A program made the translations under genes and the position numbers. The notes beneath the pieces are model-generated. The model was not told where the DNA came from and searched no databases. It saw only the letters and a program-made list of their open reading frames with translations. A stretch of DNA of 64,000 nucleotides from NCBI RefSeq assembly GCF_020177055.1, contig NZ_JAIQXT010000003.1:496001-560000 (forward strand), in the 5' to 3' direction. Below, piece by piece: positions 1-8,796 of this stretch. This DNA comes from Sphingomonas sp. R647 (lineage in GTDB: Bacteria > Pseudomonadota > Alphaproteobacteria > Sphingomonadales > Sphingomonadaceae). Each line of letters starts with the position of its first letter. Positions within the stretch are counted from its first letter, which is position 1.

Positions 1-749
1 AGGCGCTGACCCTTACCGCATTGCTCGGCTCGACGCTCAAGGACGCCGGCGGGCAGCTGACGCTGCAGGCGCAGGCACAGGGCGGAATCGTCAGCCTGAT
101 GGTGTGCGACTATAAGGGCGGTGAGCTGCGCGGCTATGTCCAGTACGATGCCGACCGGCTCGCGGAACTCGGCAGCAGCCCCTCGCTCTACGCGCTGTTC
201 AACCAGGGCTATCTGGCGATGACCTTCGACCAGGCGACGACTGGCGAGCGCTATCAGGGCATTGTCCCGCTCGACGGCGGCTCGCTGGCCGAGGCGGCGG
301 AGAATTATTTCGACCAGTCGGAGCAGATCCCGACCTTGGTGCGGCTCGGCGTCGGCCACGATGCGGCGGGCAAGTGCATCGGCGGCGGCCTGTTCCTCCA
401 GCACCTTCCCGAGGGCGAGGAAGGCGGCGAACGGCTCCACGCGCGCGAGGTTCATGCCGAATGGGAGCATGTCGAGGCGCTGGCGAGCACGCTGGGCGAG
501 GATGAACTGGCCGATGCGGCGACGTCGCTCGAGACCCTGTTGTGGCGGCTGTTCAACGAGGATGAGGTGCGCGTCCAGTCCGGCGGCGATCTTGCCCGCG
601 GCTGTCGCTGTGATCCCGACTATATCGGATCGGTGCTGGCCAAATTCCCGGTCGAGGATCGCGCCGACATGGCTGAAGACGGGTTCATCACGGTCGATTG
701 CGCATTTTGTGCAAAGAAATTCCCGATCGCGCTCGACAGCTTTGCGTGA
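1..749 (+). CDS. hslO: Hsp33 redox-regulated chaperone (5' end outside the window)
   Basis: Hsp33 is a cytosolic holdase chaperone that oxidative stress activates by releasing zinc from four cysteines. The reading frame is open from base 3, so the true start lies upstream and only about 248 C-terminal residues are seen. The C-terminal zinc module is complete: a Cys-x-Cys pair (codons at 603-611) and a Cys-x-x-Cys pair (about 699-710), separated by about 30 residues as in the family. The next gene starts 50 bases downstream. Identification rests on this cysteine module at the C-terminus and overall resemblance to HslO. Confidence 0.9.
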   Translation, partial: ALTLTALLGSTLKDAGGQLTLQAQAQGGIVSLMVCDYKGGELRGYVQYDADRLAELGSSPSLYALFNQGYLAMTFDQATTGERYQGIVPLDGGSLAEAAENYFDQSEQIPTLVRLGVGHDAAGKCIGGGLFLQHLPEGEEGGERLHAREVHAEWEHVEALASTLGEDELADAATSLETLLWRLFNEDEVRVQSGGDLARGCRCDPDYIGSVLAKFPVEDRADMAEDGFITVDCAFCAKKFPIALDSFA

Positions 750-799
750 CCGAAATCGTCAGCGAATTGACAGGTGAAACGTGCTAGAGGAGCGATGAA

Positions 800-1201
800 A
801 TGAAAATGCTTCGCGCCCTTGCGACTACCGTCGCGCTGCTTTCTCCCCTCGCTGCCGGGAGCGCAGCGATGCGTGCCGACAACGGTCTTACCGCGCTGGG
901 CAAGATCGAGCGTGGCGAGTGGACGCTGCGGGCCGCCGACGGATCGTCGCGCAGCATCTGCGTCACCGACCCTCAGATGCTGCTCCAGCTGCACCATCGC
1001 GGCGCGGCGTGCACGCGCTTCGTGGTCGAGGATGGATCGCTGGGCGGGCGGATCACCTATAGCTGTCCCGGGATCGGCAACGGCGCGACCCGCGTCGTGG
1101 TCGAGACACCCCGTCTGATCCGGCTGGAAAGCCAGGGGATCAGCCGTGGCTTGCCCTTCTCGTTCGAATATGAGGGGCGCCGGACCGGCCCCTGCCGCTG
1201 A
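800..1201 (+). CDS. Small exported protein, DUF3617-like
   Basis: A 133-residue protein with a clear signal peptide (Lys, hydrophobic stretch, AGSAA cleavage region near residue 23), so probably periplasmic. The mature part begins with a Gly-Glu-Trp-x-Leu segment and has four cysteines, a layout like small DUF3617-type proteins, but I do not recognise it firmly. The start ATG at 800 has an AGGAG site at 788-792. It lies between hslO and queC on the same strand. No function can be given. Confidence 0.7.
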   Translation: MKMLRALATTVALLSPLAAGSAAMRADNGLTALGKIERGEWTLRAADGSSRSICVTDPQMLLQLHHRGAACTRFVVEDGSLGGRITYSCPGIGNGATRVVVETPRLIRLESQGISRGLPFSFEYEGRRTGPCR

Positions 1202-1255
1202 TCGGGGCATTCCGCTTCCTTGCCGCACCGCGGCAAAGGCGGTAGCGCAGAGCGG

Positions 1256-1942
1256 ATGACCGAAGCCAGCTATGCCGTCGCCCTCGTGTCGGGCGGACTC
1301 GACTCCTATGTTTCTGCTGCCTGTGCGCGTGCCGACGGGCACCGCCTGCTTGCACTCTCGATCGACTATAACCAGCGCCATCAGGTCGAACTGGCCGCGG
1401 CGCGGCGGATCGCTGCCGTTTTGGGGGCGGAGCGGCACATCGTCCTGCCGCTTGACCTCTCGCTGTTCGGTGGGTCGGCGCTGACCGCCGATATCGACGT
1501 GCCCAAGGACGGCGTCGGGCCGGACATCCCGGTCACCTATGTCCCCGCGCGCAACACGATTTTCCTCAGCCTCGCGCTCGGCTGGGCCGAGGCGATGGGC
1601 GCGCGCGACCTGTATCTCGGCGTCAATGCGCTCGATTATTCGGGCTATCCCGATTGCCGCCCGGAATTTATCGACGGGTTCGAAAAGCTTGCCGAACTCG
1701 CCACCAAGGCGGGGGTCGAGGGGCATCCGTTCCGCATTCAGGCGCCGCTCGTCGCGATGAGCAAGGCCGACATCGTGCGCAAGGGCACCGAGCTTGGTCT
1801 CAACCTCGGGCTCAGTTGGTCGTGCTACGACCCCGCGCCGGGTGGGGTGCATTGTGGTCGCTGCGACAGCTGTCGCCTGCGCGCCAAGGGCTTTGAGGAG
1901 GCGGGGATCCCCGATCCGACCCGCTATGCGGTAGCGGTCTGA
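1256..1942 (+). CDS. queC: 7-cyano-7-deazaguanine synthase QueC
   Basis: QueC converts 7-carboxy-7-deazaguanine to preQ0 with ATP and ammonia, in the queuosine tRNA-modification pathway. The protein has 228 residues. The PP-loop ATP-binding motif SGGLDS lies at residues 12-17. A C-terminal cluster of four cysteines (CY...HCGRCDSC) is the zinc site. I chose the ATG at 1256 (MTEAS); an in-frame TTG at 1220 would add 12 residues unlike the family. queE follows after 10 bases, so the two are very probably cotranscribed. Confidence 0.95.
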   Translation: MTEASYAVALVSGGLDSYVSAACARADGHRLLALSIDYNQRHQVELAAARRIAAVLGAERHIVLPLDLSLFGGSALTADIDVPKDGVGPDIPVTYVPARNTIFLSLALGWAEAMGARDLYLGVNALDYSGYPDCRPEFIDGFEKLAELATKAGVEGHPFRIQAPLVAMSKADIVRKGTELGLNLGLSWSCYDPAPGGVHCGRCDSCRLRAKGFEEAGIPDPTRYAVAV

Positions 1943-1952
1943 GGGCATCGTC

Positions 1953-2585
1953 ATGAGCTATGCGGTCAAGGAAATGTTCCTGACCCTCCAGGGGGAGGGG
2001 GTGAATGCTGGCGCGCGCGCAGTGTTCGTCCGCTTCGCCGGGTGCAATTTATGGTCGGGCCGCGAGCAGGATCGTGCGACGGCGATCTGCAAATTTTGTG
2101 ACACCCAGTTTGTGGGCACCGATGGTCTGGGCGGCGGTAAATTCGCCGATGCCGATGCGCTGGCGGATGCAGTGGTCGGTTTCTGGGGGGCAGGGGCGGA
2201 GCGGCGCTTCGTCGTGCTGACCGGGGGCGAGCCGATGCTTCAGGTCGACGACGCGCTGGTCGAAGCATTGCACGCGCGCGGCTTTCGCATCGCGATCGAG
2301 AGCAATGGCACGCTGCCGGTGCATCCCGGCATCGACTGGATCTGCATCAGCCCCAAGGCGGGCAGCGAAGTGGTCCAGCGCCACGGCGACGAACTCAAGC
2401 TGGTGTGGCCGCAGCCGGGGAACGATGTCGCGGAGATCGAGCAATGGGACTTTGCCCATTTTCTGATCCAGCCGATGGACGATGCCAGTGCCGCCGCCAA
2501 CATTCAGGCGGCGGTCGATTTCGCGCTGGAGCGCCCACGCTGGCGCCTGACGCTTCAGGCGCACAAGACGCTGGGGCTTCGCTAA
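1953..2585 (+). CDS. queE: 7-carboxy-7-deazaguanine synthase QueE (radical SAM)
   Basis: QueE rearranges 6-carboxytetrahydropterin to 7-carboxy-7-deazaguanine, the substrate of QueC. The protein has 210 residues and begins with the family pattern FLTLQGEG near residue 10. The cluster-binding cysteines are spaced C-x14-C-x2-C (residues about 31-49), the known QueE variation on the usual CX3CX2C. The motif LTGGEP follows near residue 90. It sits 10 bases after queC; queD and queF are not in this window. Confidence 0.95.
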   Translation: MSYAVKEMFLTLQGEGVNAGARAVFVRFAGCNLWSGREQDRATAICKFCDTQFVGTDGLGGGKFADADALADAVVGFWGAGAERRFVVLTGGEPMLQVDDALVEALHARGFRIAIESNGTLPVHPGIDWICISPKAGSEVVQRHGDELKLVWPQPGNDVAEIEQWDFAHFLIQPMDDASAAANIQAAVDFALERPRWRLTLQAHKTLGLR

Positions 2586-2595
2586 CCGATTCGGC

Positions 2596-3282
2596 TTAGC
2601 GCCGCTTCCTCTTCTTCGCACCGGGTGCGCAGCGTGCAGGAACGTAGCCGCCCTTGTCCCAGCAATCCTCGTTCGCGAACTCCGGATAGGTGAACTGCGC
2701 CGCGAGCGGGTAGCGCATCGGGAATTGCTGCTCGCCCCAGCGCACCAGGCTGTTGCGGATTACCGGCAGCTGGTCGGCCGCGAGTTCGCCAAAATTGCCG
2801 CGCGGGGTGAACACCGCTGCGTTCGAGACCGTGTCGGCGGTCTGGCAGAAGGTCAGCTGCGCATGCACCGCCGAATAGCTCGAATAGACGCGCGTGCCGT
2901 ATTGATCGAGCGCGGTCTGGGCTGCCCTGGGCGTCTTGTGCGTCCGCGCAAAATATTTGGTCAGCACGGTGTAGGAGTTGTTCAGCTCGACCTTATGGTC
3001 GCGCAGGATCGTGTTGTAATTCGGCAGGGTCAGCAGCGTTGGGCCAAACTGGCACTGCAGCGCGGCGACGTTGAGCGCGGCGCGCAGGTTCCAAACCATC
3101 GCCGCCCGCAATTCAGCTGGCGTCGCGCCTGGCAATGGCGAGGCGAGCATGCCGGTTTCCGCACCCGTGATCCGCGGCGCGCCGATTTCCGGGGCCTTAA
3201 AATAAAATTGTGCGGATGCCGGTGCCGCTGCGAACATCGCGCCACCCAAGGCAGCCGAGAAAACCAGACGCGAAACGAACAT
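2596..3282 (-). CDS. Conserved exported protein of unknown function
   Basis: A 228-residue protein with a signal peptide ending at ASA-Q (about residue 24), so exported. The mature part contains four cysteines and a basic tail (KKRKRR) at the C-terminus. I do not recognise a domain. The start is the ATG at 3282 with GAGAGGG upstream; a TTG one codon earlier is in frame but less likely. It converges on queE with only 10 bases between the stop codons. Confidence 0.7.
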   Translation of the reverse strand: MFVSRLVFSAALGGAMFAAAPASAQFYFKAPEIGAPRITGAETGMLASPLPGATPAELRAAMVWNLRAALNVAALQCQFGPTLLTLPNYNTILRDHKVELNNSYTVLTKYFARTHKTPRAAQTALDQYGTRVYSSYSAVHAQLTFCQTADTVSNAAVFTPRGNFGELAADQLPVIRNSLVRWGEQQFPMRYPLAAQFTYPEFANEDCWDKGGYVPARCAPGAKKRKRR

Positions 3283-3430
3283 CAACCAACCCTCTCGAAC
3301 CCTGTCCGGGTTGGGTTACGGAGTTTTGCCGCCGCGCCCAAGTGGTTTTTGGCACGGAGTCGTTGCGGCGGCGCAAGGGGCCGCGCCCTGCCGTGGGACA
3401 GGCGGGACGCCATGTGCTGCAACCTATGCA

Positions 3431-3462
3431 AAAGGGCCGCCCGGTCGCCCGGACGGCCCCTT
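3431..3462 (-). terminator. Rho-independent terminator after the small lipoprotein gene
   Basis: On the minus strand a GC-rich stem of about 11-12 bp (GGGCCGTCCGGG pairing with CCGGGCGGCCC, loop CGA) is followed directly by TTTT. It lies 27 bases downstream of the stop of the gene at 3489-3740. Confidence 0.7.
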
Positions 3463-3488
3463 CAAACACGCAATTGCCGATCGGCAGA

Positions 3489-3740
3489 TTACATGCCGTT
3501 GCCCATGGTGTCGTTCGCCATCATGTCGCCGGCCATGCCGGTGTCGTTGCCGGTGGCGCCATCGACCATGGTCATGTTGTCGCTGACGGTGCCGTCGATC
3601 ATGCCTGCATCGGTGGTGTTCGCGTCCATGACCGTCGTGTTGTCGGTGGTGTTCTCAGTGGTGCCGCCGCACGCCGAAACGAGCAGCGCTGCGCTGGCGA
3701 CCATCGAAACGGAAACGGCCTTGGTGAAAAGTGCACGCAT
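3489..3740 (-). CDS. Small low-complexity lipoprotein rich in Asn, Thr, Asp and Met
   Basis: An 83-residue protein with a lipoprotein signal (lipobox LVSAC, Cys near residue 24). The whole mature part is made of short Asn-Thr-Thr, Asp-Asn and Met-rich motifs with almost no hydrophobic or charged-basic residues, so it is probably an unstructured surface or periplasmic tether. ATG at 3740 is preceded by AGGGAG. It has its own terminator, which supports a real monocistronic gene. I do not know a function; Met and Asp richness might mean weak metal binding, but that is a guess. Confidence 0.75.
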   Translation of the reverse strand: MRALFTKAVSVSMVASAALLVSACGGTTENTTDNTTVMDANTTDAGMIDGTVSDNMTMVDGATGNDTGMAGDMMANDTMGNGM

Positions 3741-3828
3741 AAAATTGGGCTCCCTAGATAAAAAGCGGGGGCGGCATACCGCAAAATCCCCGCGCCACGT
3801 CAGATACTAAACGCTTCGCGCCACGCCC

Positions 3829-4542
3829 TCAAGCCCCGCTGTTGGGCAAGCGCGCGCACGCTCCTCCCACGGAATTAAGAAAGGCAGGAAACCCAAACGC
3901 CAGGGCCGCGTCAAAGGTTGCAGGCGAGATGGATTTTCCAAGCTGCGCCGCGCTCGTCACCGGAAATTCCGGCAGGCCGCAGGGGACGATCCCGCCGAAA
4001 TCGGCCAGGTCGGGGTCAAGGTTCACCGCAAAACCATGCATCGTCACCCAGCGCCGCACGCGCACGCCGATCGCGCCGATCTTTGCATCTTCGCCGCCAT
4101 CGCGCGTCCAGATGCCGATTCGTCCCTCGGCGCGGAACGCGTTGATGCCCAGTTCGCCTAGCGCCGCGATCACCCAGCCTTCGACCGCGTGGACGTAGCA
4201 GCGCACGTCCTTGTTGCGCCGCGACAGGTCTAGCATCGCATAGCCGATGCGCTGCCCCGGCCCGTGATAGGTGTAGCGCCCGCCACGCCCGGTGGCGAAC
4301 ACCGGAAAACGTGGGTCGATCAGCTCCGCCGGGTCGGCGCTGGTGCCCGCAGTGTACACCGGCGGATGCTCCAGCAGCCAGATCTGCTCGCGCGCCTCAC
4401 CCGCCTGAATCGCGGCGACGCGCGCCTCCATTTCCGCCAACGCTTGCGGGTAGGGGACGCGCCCTTCGGACACGCGCCATTCGATGCCTTCGACCAGTTC
4501 CATTGCCGCCAGATGCGATGCCGCGCGCCCCAGCGCAAGCAT
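3829..4542 (-). CDS. lipB: Octanoyl-[ACP]:protein N-octanoyltransferase LipB
   Basis: LipB moves octanoate from acyl carrier protein to lipoyl domains, the first step of lipoate assembly; GcvH encoded in this window is a likely target. The protein has up to 237 residues. Family motifs are visible: [11 protein letters not shown] near residue 87, the KIGAIGVRV...H segment with the catalytic Lys, and the catalytic Cys in IVPCGL. The start is uncertain: ATG 4542 gives 237 residues, ATG 4503 (MELVEG) gives 224, nearer the usual length. Neither has a strong ribosome site. Confidence 0.93.
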   Translation of the reverse strand: MLALGRAASHLAAMELVEGIEWRVSEGRVPYPQALAEMEARVAAIQAGEAREQIWLLEHPPVYTAGTSADPAELIDPRFPVFATGRGGRYTYHGPGQRIGYAMLDLSRRNKDVRCYVHAVEGWVIAALGELGINAFRAEGRIGIWTRDGGEDAKIGAIGVRVRRWVTMHGFAVNLDPDLADFGGIVPCGLPEFPVTSAAQLGKSISPATFDAALAFGFPAFLNSVGGACARLPNSGA

Positions 4543-4595
4543 GTGGCATCACGCGCGTGGATCGGCTAACGCTGCGGCCGAGGGGGACAGTGTCT

Positions 4596-5420
4596 ATGGT
4601 CAGTATGGGTAGCGTCTGGGATCGGACGGCAGAGTTTCTGAGCGACAATCTCGGCAGCTTGCTGCCGATCGCGCTGCTGGCGATCTTCGTTCCCTCCACC
4701 ATCTCGGCCAACCTTTCGGGGCTGCAGCAGAACGCCACGCCTGGAACCGCCATGGTGCTTGGCCTTGGCGTGTTCGTCCTCGCGATGATCAGCTTCTGGG
4801 GGCAGTTGGCCGTGACCGCGCTTGCGATCGACCCTGCGCAGGGACATCAGGCGAGCCGGGTAGCCACCCGCCGCTTCCCCGCCGCGCTGCTGCTGATGAT
4901 CGTCATGGTCGTCGTCGTGGTCGCGCTGATGATCCCCGTCGGCGTCATGCTGGCGGTCGGCGGGGTCGATATGACCTCGCTGCAGGGCAGCGCGATGCCC
5001 GATATCCCCCCCAGTGTCGCCGTGTGGGTGTTCCTCTACTTCATGGTGATCCTTGTCCTCGCGATCTGGGTCTTTGCACGCCTGGCGGTGGTCATTCCGT
5101 CGGTTGTCGGGGACCGGCTGGCGATCGGTGCCATCGCGCGGTCGTGGCGGCTGACGCGCGGCGTCGCGCTCAAGATCGTCGGAGTACTGATCCTGTACGC
5201 AATCGTCTCGATCGTCGCCAACCTCGCCGCGACCACCGCGTTCGGCGCGGTCATGTATCTGGTCGCCGGGCGCGGCGAGGAGGGCATCTCGCTCGCCTCG
5301 GTCCTGACGACCATCGTCGGCGGCGCGGTCTCGACAGGCTTCACGGTGCTCGGCACCGCGTTCCTCGCCAAGCTCTACATCGCGCTGCTGGCGCGGCATG
5401 AGGCGGCTGCGGCGGCATGA
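4596..5420 (+). CDS. Multi-pass membrane protein (first of an overlapping pair)
   Basis: A 274-residue protein with about six hydrophobic segments and an SWRLTRG motif near residue 182 in a cytoplasmic loop. This layout resembles bacterial membrane proteins related to the glycerophosphodiester phosphodiesterase membrane domain, but I am not certain. ATG 4596 is chosen because AGGGGGA (4581-4587) lies 8 bases upstream; GTG 4590 and ATG 4605 are alternatives. The stop overlaps the start of the next gene by four bases (ATGA), so the two are translationally coupled. Confidence 0.8.
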   Translation: MVSMGSVWDRTAEFLSDNLGSLLPIALLAIFVPSTISANLSGLQQNATPGTAMVLGLGVFVLAMISFWGQLAVTALAIDPAQGHQASRVATRRFPAALLLMIVMVVVVVALMIPVGVMLAVGGVDMTSLQGSAMPDIPPSVAVWVFLYFMVILVLAIWVFARLAVVIPSVVGDRLAIGAIARSWRLTRGVALKIVGVLILYAIVSIVANLAATTAFGAVMYLVAGRGEEGISLASVLTTIVGGAVSTGFTVLGTAFLAKLYIALLARHEAAAAA

Positions 5421-6151
5421 GCTTCTCATTCCGCGGCGTTTTGGCGGACGCCGCGATATTGTGGCGTACCGATCGCGACCTGATGGTGCCGATCGTCGGG
5501 ATGTTCCTGCTGCTCCCGATCCTCGCCATCGCGTATCTGTCGACGACGATCGTGATCGCCCCTGACGCTGCGCCCGAAGATATTCGTGGAGCGGTCACGG
5601 CATTCTATCGCGCGAACATCATTGCCGTCGTCGCGATCTCGCTGACGCTCGAATTCGGCACGCTGATGCTGCTCAACCTCTATCTCCAGCGCGGAAAGAG
5701 CGTGGGCGAGTTGCTGCGCGCGAGCGGGCTTCGGCTGCTCCCCTGGGTGCTTCTCGCCATGGCTAATGGCGCGATCCTTCAGCTGGGCTTCGCGCTGTTC
5801 ATCCTGCCCGGCGTCTATATTTTCGGGCGCACCTGGATGATGGGACCTGCCTATGTTGCGGAGCCGGAGCGCGGCGTGCTTGGCGCGATTGAGCGCGGGT
5901 TTCGCCTCAGTGCTGGTCATGGCTGGTGGCTGGCGCTGCTCGGCTTTGGCGTCGGGATCGTGATCTTCGCCGCAATCTTCGCGCTGGTGATTCTGATCCA
6001 ACTACTGGCGGCCGCGTTCGGCGGCGGGACGCTGATCTATGCCGTTCTGCTCGTGCCGGTCGCGGCGGCGGGGGCGGCGGCCTACGCCTTCTTCACGTTG
6101 GTACGGATCGCCGCCTATCGGCGGTTGGGCGGGTCGATCAGCGGGATGTGA
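5417..6151 (+). CDS. Multi-pass membrane protein (second of an overlapping pair)
   Basis: A 244-residue protein with about six hydrophobic segments, similar in size and layout to the preceding product: a short N-terminal amphipathic part, then paired helices and an AIERGFRLSAGHGW loop near residue 157 that matches the SWRLTRG loop of its neighbour. The two are probably diverged duplicates that act together in the membrane. The 3' end overlaps the convergent GNAT gene by 37 bases. Function unknown. Confidence 0.8.
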   Translation: MSFSFRGVLADAAILWRTDRDLMVPIVGMFLLLPILAIAYLSTTIVIAPDAAPEDIRGAVTAFYRANIIAVVAISLTLEFGTLMLLNLYLQRGKSVGELLRASGLRLLPWVLLAMANGAILQLGFALFILPGVYIFGRTWMMGPAYVAEPERGVLGAIERGFRLSAGHGWWLALLGFGVGIVIFAAIFALVILIQLLAAAFGGGTLIYAVLLVPVAAAGAAAYAFFTLVRIAAYRRLGGSISGM

Positions 6152-6714
6152 GGGGCGGCGTCGCGGGGCAGATGCCCGGTGACGCGCGGATCGGCAAAGG
6201 TCTCGATCGCCCGGGTAAACGGCACGAAGCCCGACGCGCGATAAAAGCCCAGCGCCTTGGGATGGTCGAGCGTGCAGGTGTGCACCCACACCCGCGTCAC
6301 ATCGGGGCGCCATGCCCGCATCAGCGCCTGCGCCATCAGCCAGCGGCCATGCCCTGCGCCGGTCAGTTCGGGCACCAGCCCCACGAACGATAGCTCGCAC
6401 GTCGCGGCCTCACGGAAATCGAGTTCGAGCATGCCGACCTCGATCCCCTGACGATCGACCACCGCGAAAATCTCGAGTCGCGGGTCATGGATGATCGCGG
6501 TCAGCCGCGCCTCCTCCATCACCAGCCGCGAGAACCACAGCCAGGGCGAGCCCACCCGCGCGAACAAGGTTCGGTACTTGTCGGGGCTGGGTGCCTCCCA
6601 CCGCACCAGCCGCAGCGGCGATTCGGGCATCGGCCGGGGCCGGGGCCGCTCGCGCATTTCGAGGCTGGTGACGATTGCCGCCACCTCGCCGGGCTTTACT
6701 GGGAGGAGGCCCAT
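6115..6714 (-). CDS. GNAT-family N-acetyltransferase
   Basis: A 199-residue protein with the GNAT fold pattern: a beta strand ending FVGLVPELTGAGHGRWL, which carries the acetyl-CoA pyrophosphate-binding loop, and a C-terminal ALGFYRASGFVPF motif typical of the family. The substrate is unknown. It starts one base after the hemF stop (TGA-A-ATG) and is the last gene of the trmL-hemF operon. The 3' end overlaps the opposite membrane-protein gene by 37 bases. Confidence 0.85.
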   Translation of the reverse strand: MGLLPVKPGEVAAIVTSLEMRERPRPRPMPESPLRLVRWEAPSPDKYRTLFARVGSPWLWFSRLVMEEARLTAIIHDPRLEIFAVVDRQGIEVGMLELDFREAATCELSFVGLVPELTGAGHGRWLMAQALMRAWRPDVTRVWVHTCTLDHPKALGFYRASGFVPFTRAIETFADPRVTGHLPRDAAPHIPLIDPPNRR

Positions 6715-6715
6715 T

Positions 6716-7570
6716 TCAGCTCCAGGTTGCCAGCGGGGGGAGGCTCATCAGGATTGCGTCGATATTGCCGCCGGTCTTAAGGCCGAACAGCGTGCCCCGG
6801 TCATAGACCAGATTGAATTCGGCGTAGCGCCCGCGCCATTCGAGCATCTGGGCCTTGTCGGCATCGGTGAACGGCGTTGCCATCCGCCGCCGGACGATCG
6901 CGGGGAAGATGTCGAGGAACGCGCGCCCGACATCCTGGGTGAAGGCGAAATTCGCCTCCCATGCCGAACTGTCTTCGCTTTCCAGGTGGTCGTAGAAGAT
7001 GCCGCCGACGCCGCGATGGACATTGCGGTGGGGGATGTAGAAATAGTCGTCGGCCCACGCCTTGAATCGCGGATAATGCTGTGGGTCATGCGCGTCACAT
7101 GCCGCCTTCAAACGTGCATGGAAGTCCACTGTGTCTTCATCATAGGGGAGCGGCGGGTTCAAATCTGCGCCGCCGCCAAACCAGCGCTTCGTCGTCACCA
7201 GGAAGCGTGTGTTCATGTGGACGGCGGGGACATGCGGGTTGGCCATGTGCGCGACCAGACTGATCCCGGTGGCGAAGAAGCGGGGGTCCTCGCCCGCGCC
7301 GTGGATCGACTTGGCGAAATCGCCCTCGAACGTGCCGCCGACGGTCGAGACGTTGACGCCGACCTTTTCGAACACCTTCCCCTTCATCACCCCGCGCACA
7401 CCGCCACCGCCCGGCTCGCCCGACGGATCGGTGCGGTCCCACGCGATATAGTCGAACGCCGCATCCGACCCGGCCTCACGCTCGATCGCCTCGAACTCGG
7501 CGCAGATCGCGTCGCGCAGCTGTTCGAACCACGCGCGGGCGCGCTGCTGCTGGGTGTCGAGTTCGATCAT
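6716..7570 (-). CDS. hemF: Oxygen-dependent coproporphyrinogen III oxidase HemF
   Basis: HemF decarboxylates coproporphyrinogen III to protoporphyrinogen IX using oxygen, in heme synthesis. The 284-residue protein carries the family signatures: GGG-rich segment before MKGKVFEKVGVN, the FATGISLVAHMANPHVPAVHMNTRF stretch, then WFGGGADLNP and a YDRGT motif near the C-terminus. The start ATG overlaps the trmL stop by four bases (ATGA), so the genes are coupled. It indicates aerobic heme synthesis, consistent with the nearby bc1 genes. Confidence 0.96.
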   Translation of the reverse strand: MIELDTQQQRARAWFEQLRDAICAEFEAIEREAGSDAAFDYIAWDRTDPSGEPGGGGVRGVMKGKVFEKVGVNVSTVGGTFEGDFAKSIHGAGEDPRFFATGISLVAHMANPHVPAVHMNTRFLVTTKRWFGGGADLNPPLPYDEDTVDFHARLKAACDAHDPQHYPRFKAWADDYFYIPHRNVHRGVGGIFYDHLESEDSSAWEANFAFTQDVGRAFLDIFPAIVRRRMATPFTDADKAQMLEWRGRYAEFNLVYDRGTLFGLKTGGNIDAILMSLPPLATWS

Positions 7571-8016
7571 TGCGGATAACCTTTGGTTTGCCGGAGCGCT
7601 TCGGACAGCGCGATGCCCGCGGATACGGACAGGTTCAAGGACCGCATCGCCGGCTTCATCGGGATTTTGACGCGCAGGTCGGCACGGTCATGGACGTGAT
7701 CCGGAACGCCGGCATCCTCCGACCCGAACAGCAGGATGTCGTCCGAGCGGAACTTGGCCTCGTCGAACCGGCCCGCGCCTTTTGTCGTGAACAGCACGAT
7801 GCGGCTGGTCACGGTGGTCAGGAACGCGTCCCAGCCGCGGTGCCGGGTGACGCGGACATGGTCGATATAGTCCATGCCGGCGCGCGCGACGCGCTTGTCG
7901 TCCCACGCGAATCCCATCGGCTCGATCAGGTCGATCGCGGTATCGAAACACGCGCCGATGCGCAGGACTGCGCCGACATTTCCGGCGATACAGGGTTGGA
8001 ACAGAGCGATGCGCAT
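7567..8016 (-). CDS. trmL: tRNA (cytidine/uridine-34-2'-O)-methyltransferase TrmL
   Basis: TrmL is a SPOUT-class enzyme that methylates the ribose of the wobble base in leucine tRNAs. The 149-residue protein starts MRIALFQPCIAGNVGAVLR and has the SPOUT trefoil-knot motifs LLFGSEDAGVP and the MRSLNLSVSAGIAL segment near the C-terminus. ATG 8016 is preferred over 8040 because it matches the family N-terminus and has GGGGA upstream. It is the first gene of the operon with hemF and the GNAT gene. Confidence 0.92.
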   Translation of the reverse strand: MRIALFQPCIAGNVGAVLRIGACFDTAIDLIEPMGFAWDDKRVARAGMDYIDHVRVTRHRGWDAFLTTVTSRIVLFTTKGAGRFDEAKFRSDDILLFGSEDAGVPDHVHDRADLRVKIPMKPAMRSLNLSVSAGIALSEALRQTKGYPQ

Positions 8017-8210
8017 GATGTCCCCGATAGTGCAGGGCATGCGCCCGTCACAACCCAGTCAAAAAGGCGGTTGGCAAAGTCGCCCCGCGCCGTCTATCAG
8101 GCCCGCCAGCCACCGGGGGCAATCCGGGGGGCTGGGCGTGGCGTTCGCGCGCTTCGCTTCCGGGACAGGGGCGTGAAAACGCCGGAATTTTGAAGTGCAA
8201 GGGCTGATGC

Positions 8211-8783
8211 ATGGCAACGCTTGAAGAAGCTGTACCTCCGGGTGACGCGGGTGACGCGCCGGCCGATCCTCGCCGTCGCGACTATCTCGCGATTGGTGCG
8301 GTCGCCTGGGCGGGTGTCGGCGCGGGCGTGATTGCGATCCCGCTCGTCAACCAGATGAGCCCGTCGGCCGACGTGCTGGCGCTGTCGACCACCGAACTCG
8401 ACATTTCGGCGATCCAGCCGGGCCAGTCGATCAAGGCGACGTTCCGCAAGCAGCCGTTGTTCGTGCGCAACCTCACGGCACCTGAAATCGAAGCGGCGAA
8501 CGCGACGCCGGTCAGCGACCTGCGCGATCCCCAGACGCTCGCCGAGCGCACCAAGGAGGGCAAGGCCAACTGGCTCGTCACCCTCGGCGTCTGCACCCAT
8601 CTCGGCTGCGTGCCGCTGGGCGCTGGCGAGGGCGAGAACAAGGGTCCGTTCGGCGGCTATTTCTGCCCGTGCCACGGCTCGGCCTATGACACCGCCGGTC
8701 GCATCCGCACCGGTCCGGCACCGACGAACCTCGTCGTTCCGGAATACGCATTCATTTCCGACACCGTAATCCGGGTCGGCTGA
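8211..8783 (+). CDS. petA: Ubiquinol-cytochrome c reductase Rieske iron-sulfur subunit
   Basis: The Rieske subunit of the bc1 complex carries electrons from ubiquinol to cytochrome c1. The 190-residue protein has an N-terminal basic part (DPRRRDYL, a Tat-like signal anchor), one membrane helix at about residues 27-47, and the 2Fe-2S ligands CTHLGC and CPCHGS. The region 8017-8210 upstream, shared with the divergent trmL operon, should hold the promoters; I cannot point to a specific motif. petB follows after 13 bases. Confidence 0.96.
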   Translation: MATLEEAVPPGDAGDAPADPRRRDYLAIGAVAWAGVGAGVIAIPLVNQMSPSADVLALSTTELDISAIQPGQSIKATFRKQPLFVRNLTAPEIEAANATPVSDLRDPQTLAERTKEGKANWLVTLGVCTHLGCVPLGAGEGENKGPFGGYFCPCHGSAYDTAGRIRTGPAPTNLVVPEYAFISDTVIRVG

Positions 8784-8796
8784 GGGGGCACCTGAA

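Noticed and set aside
1202..1255. Possible preQ1 riboswitch before queC
   Set aside because: A hairpin (CCTTGCCGC-ACC-GCGGCAAAGG, 1217-1239) is present, but the conserved preQ1 pseudoknot sequence is not visible and the spacing is very short.
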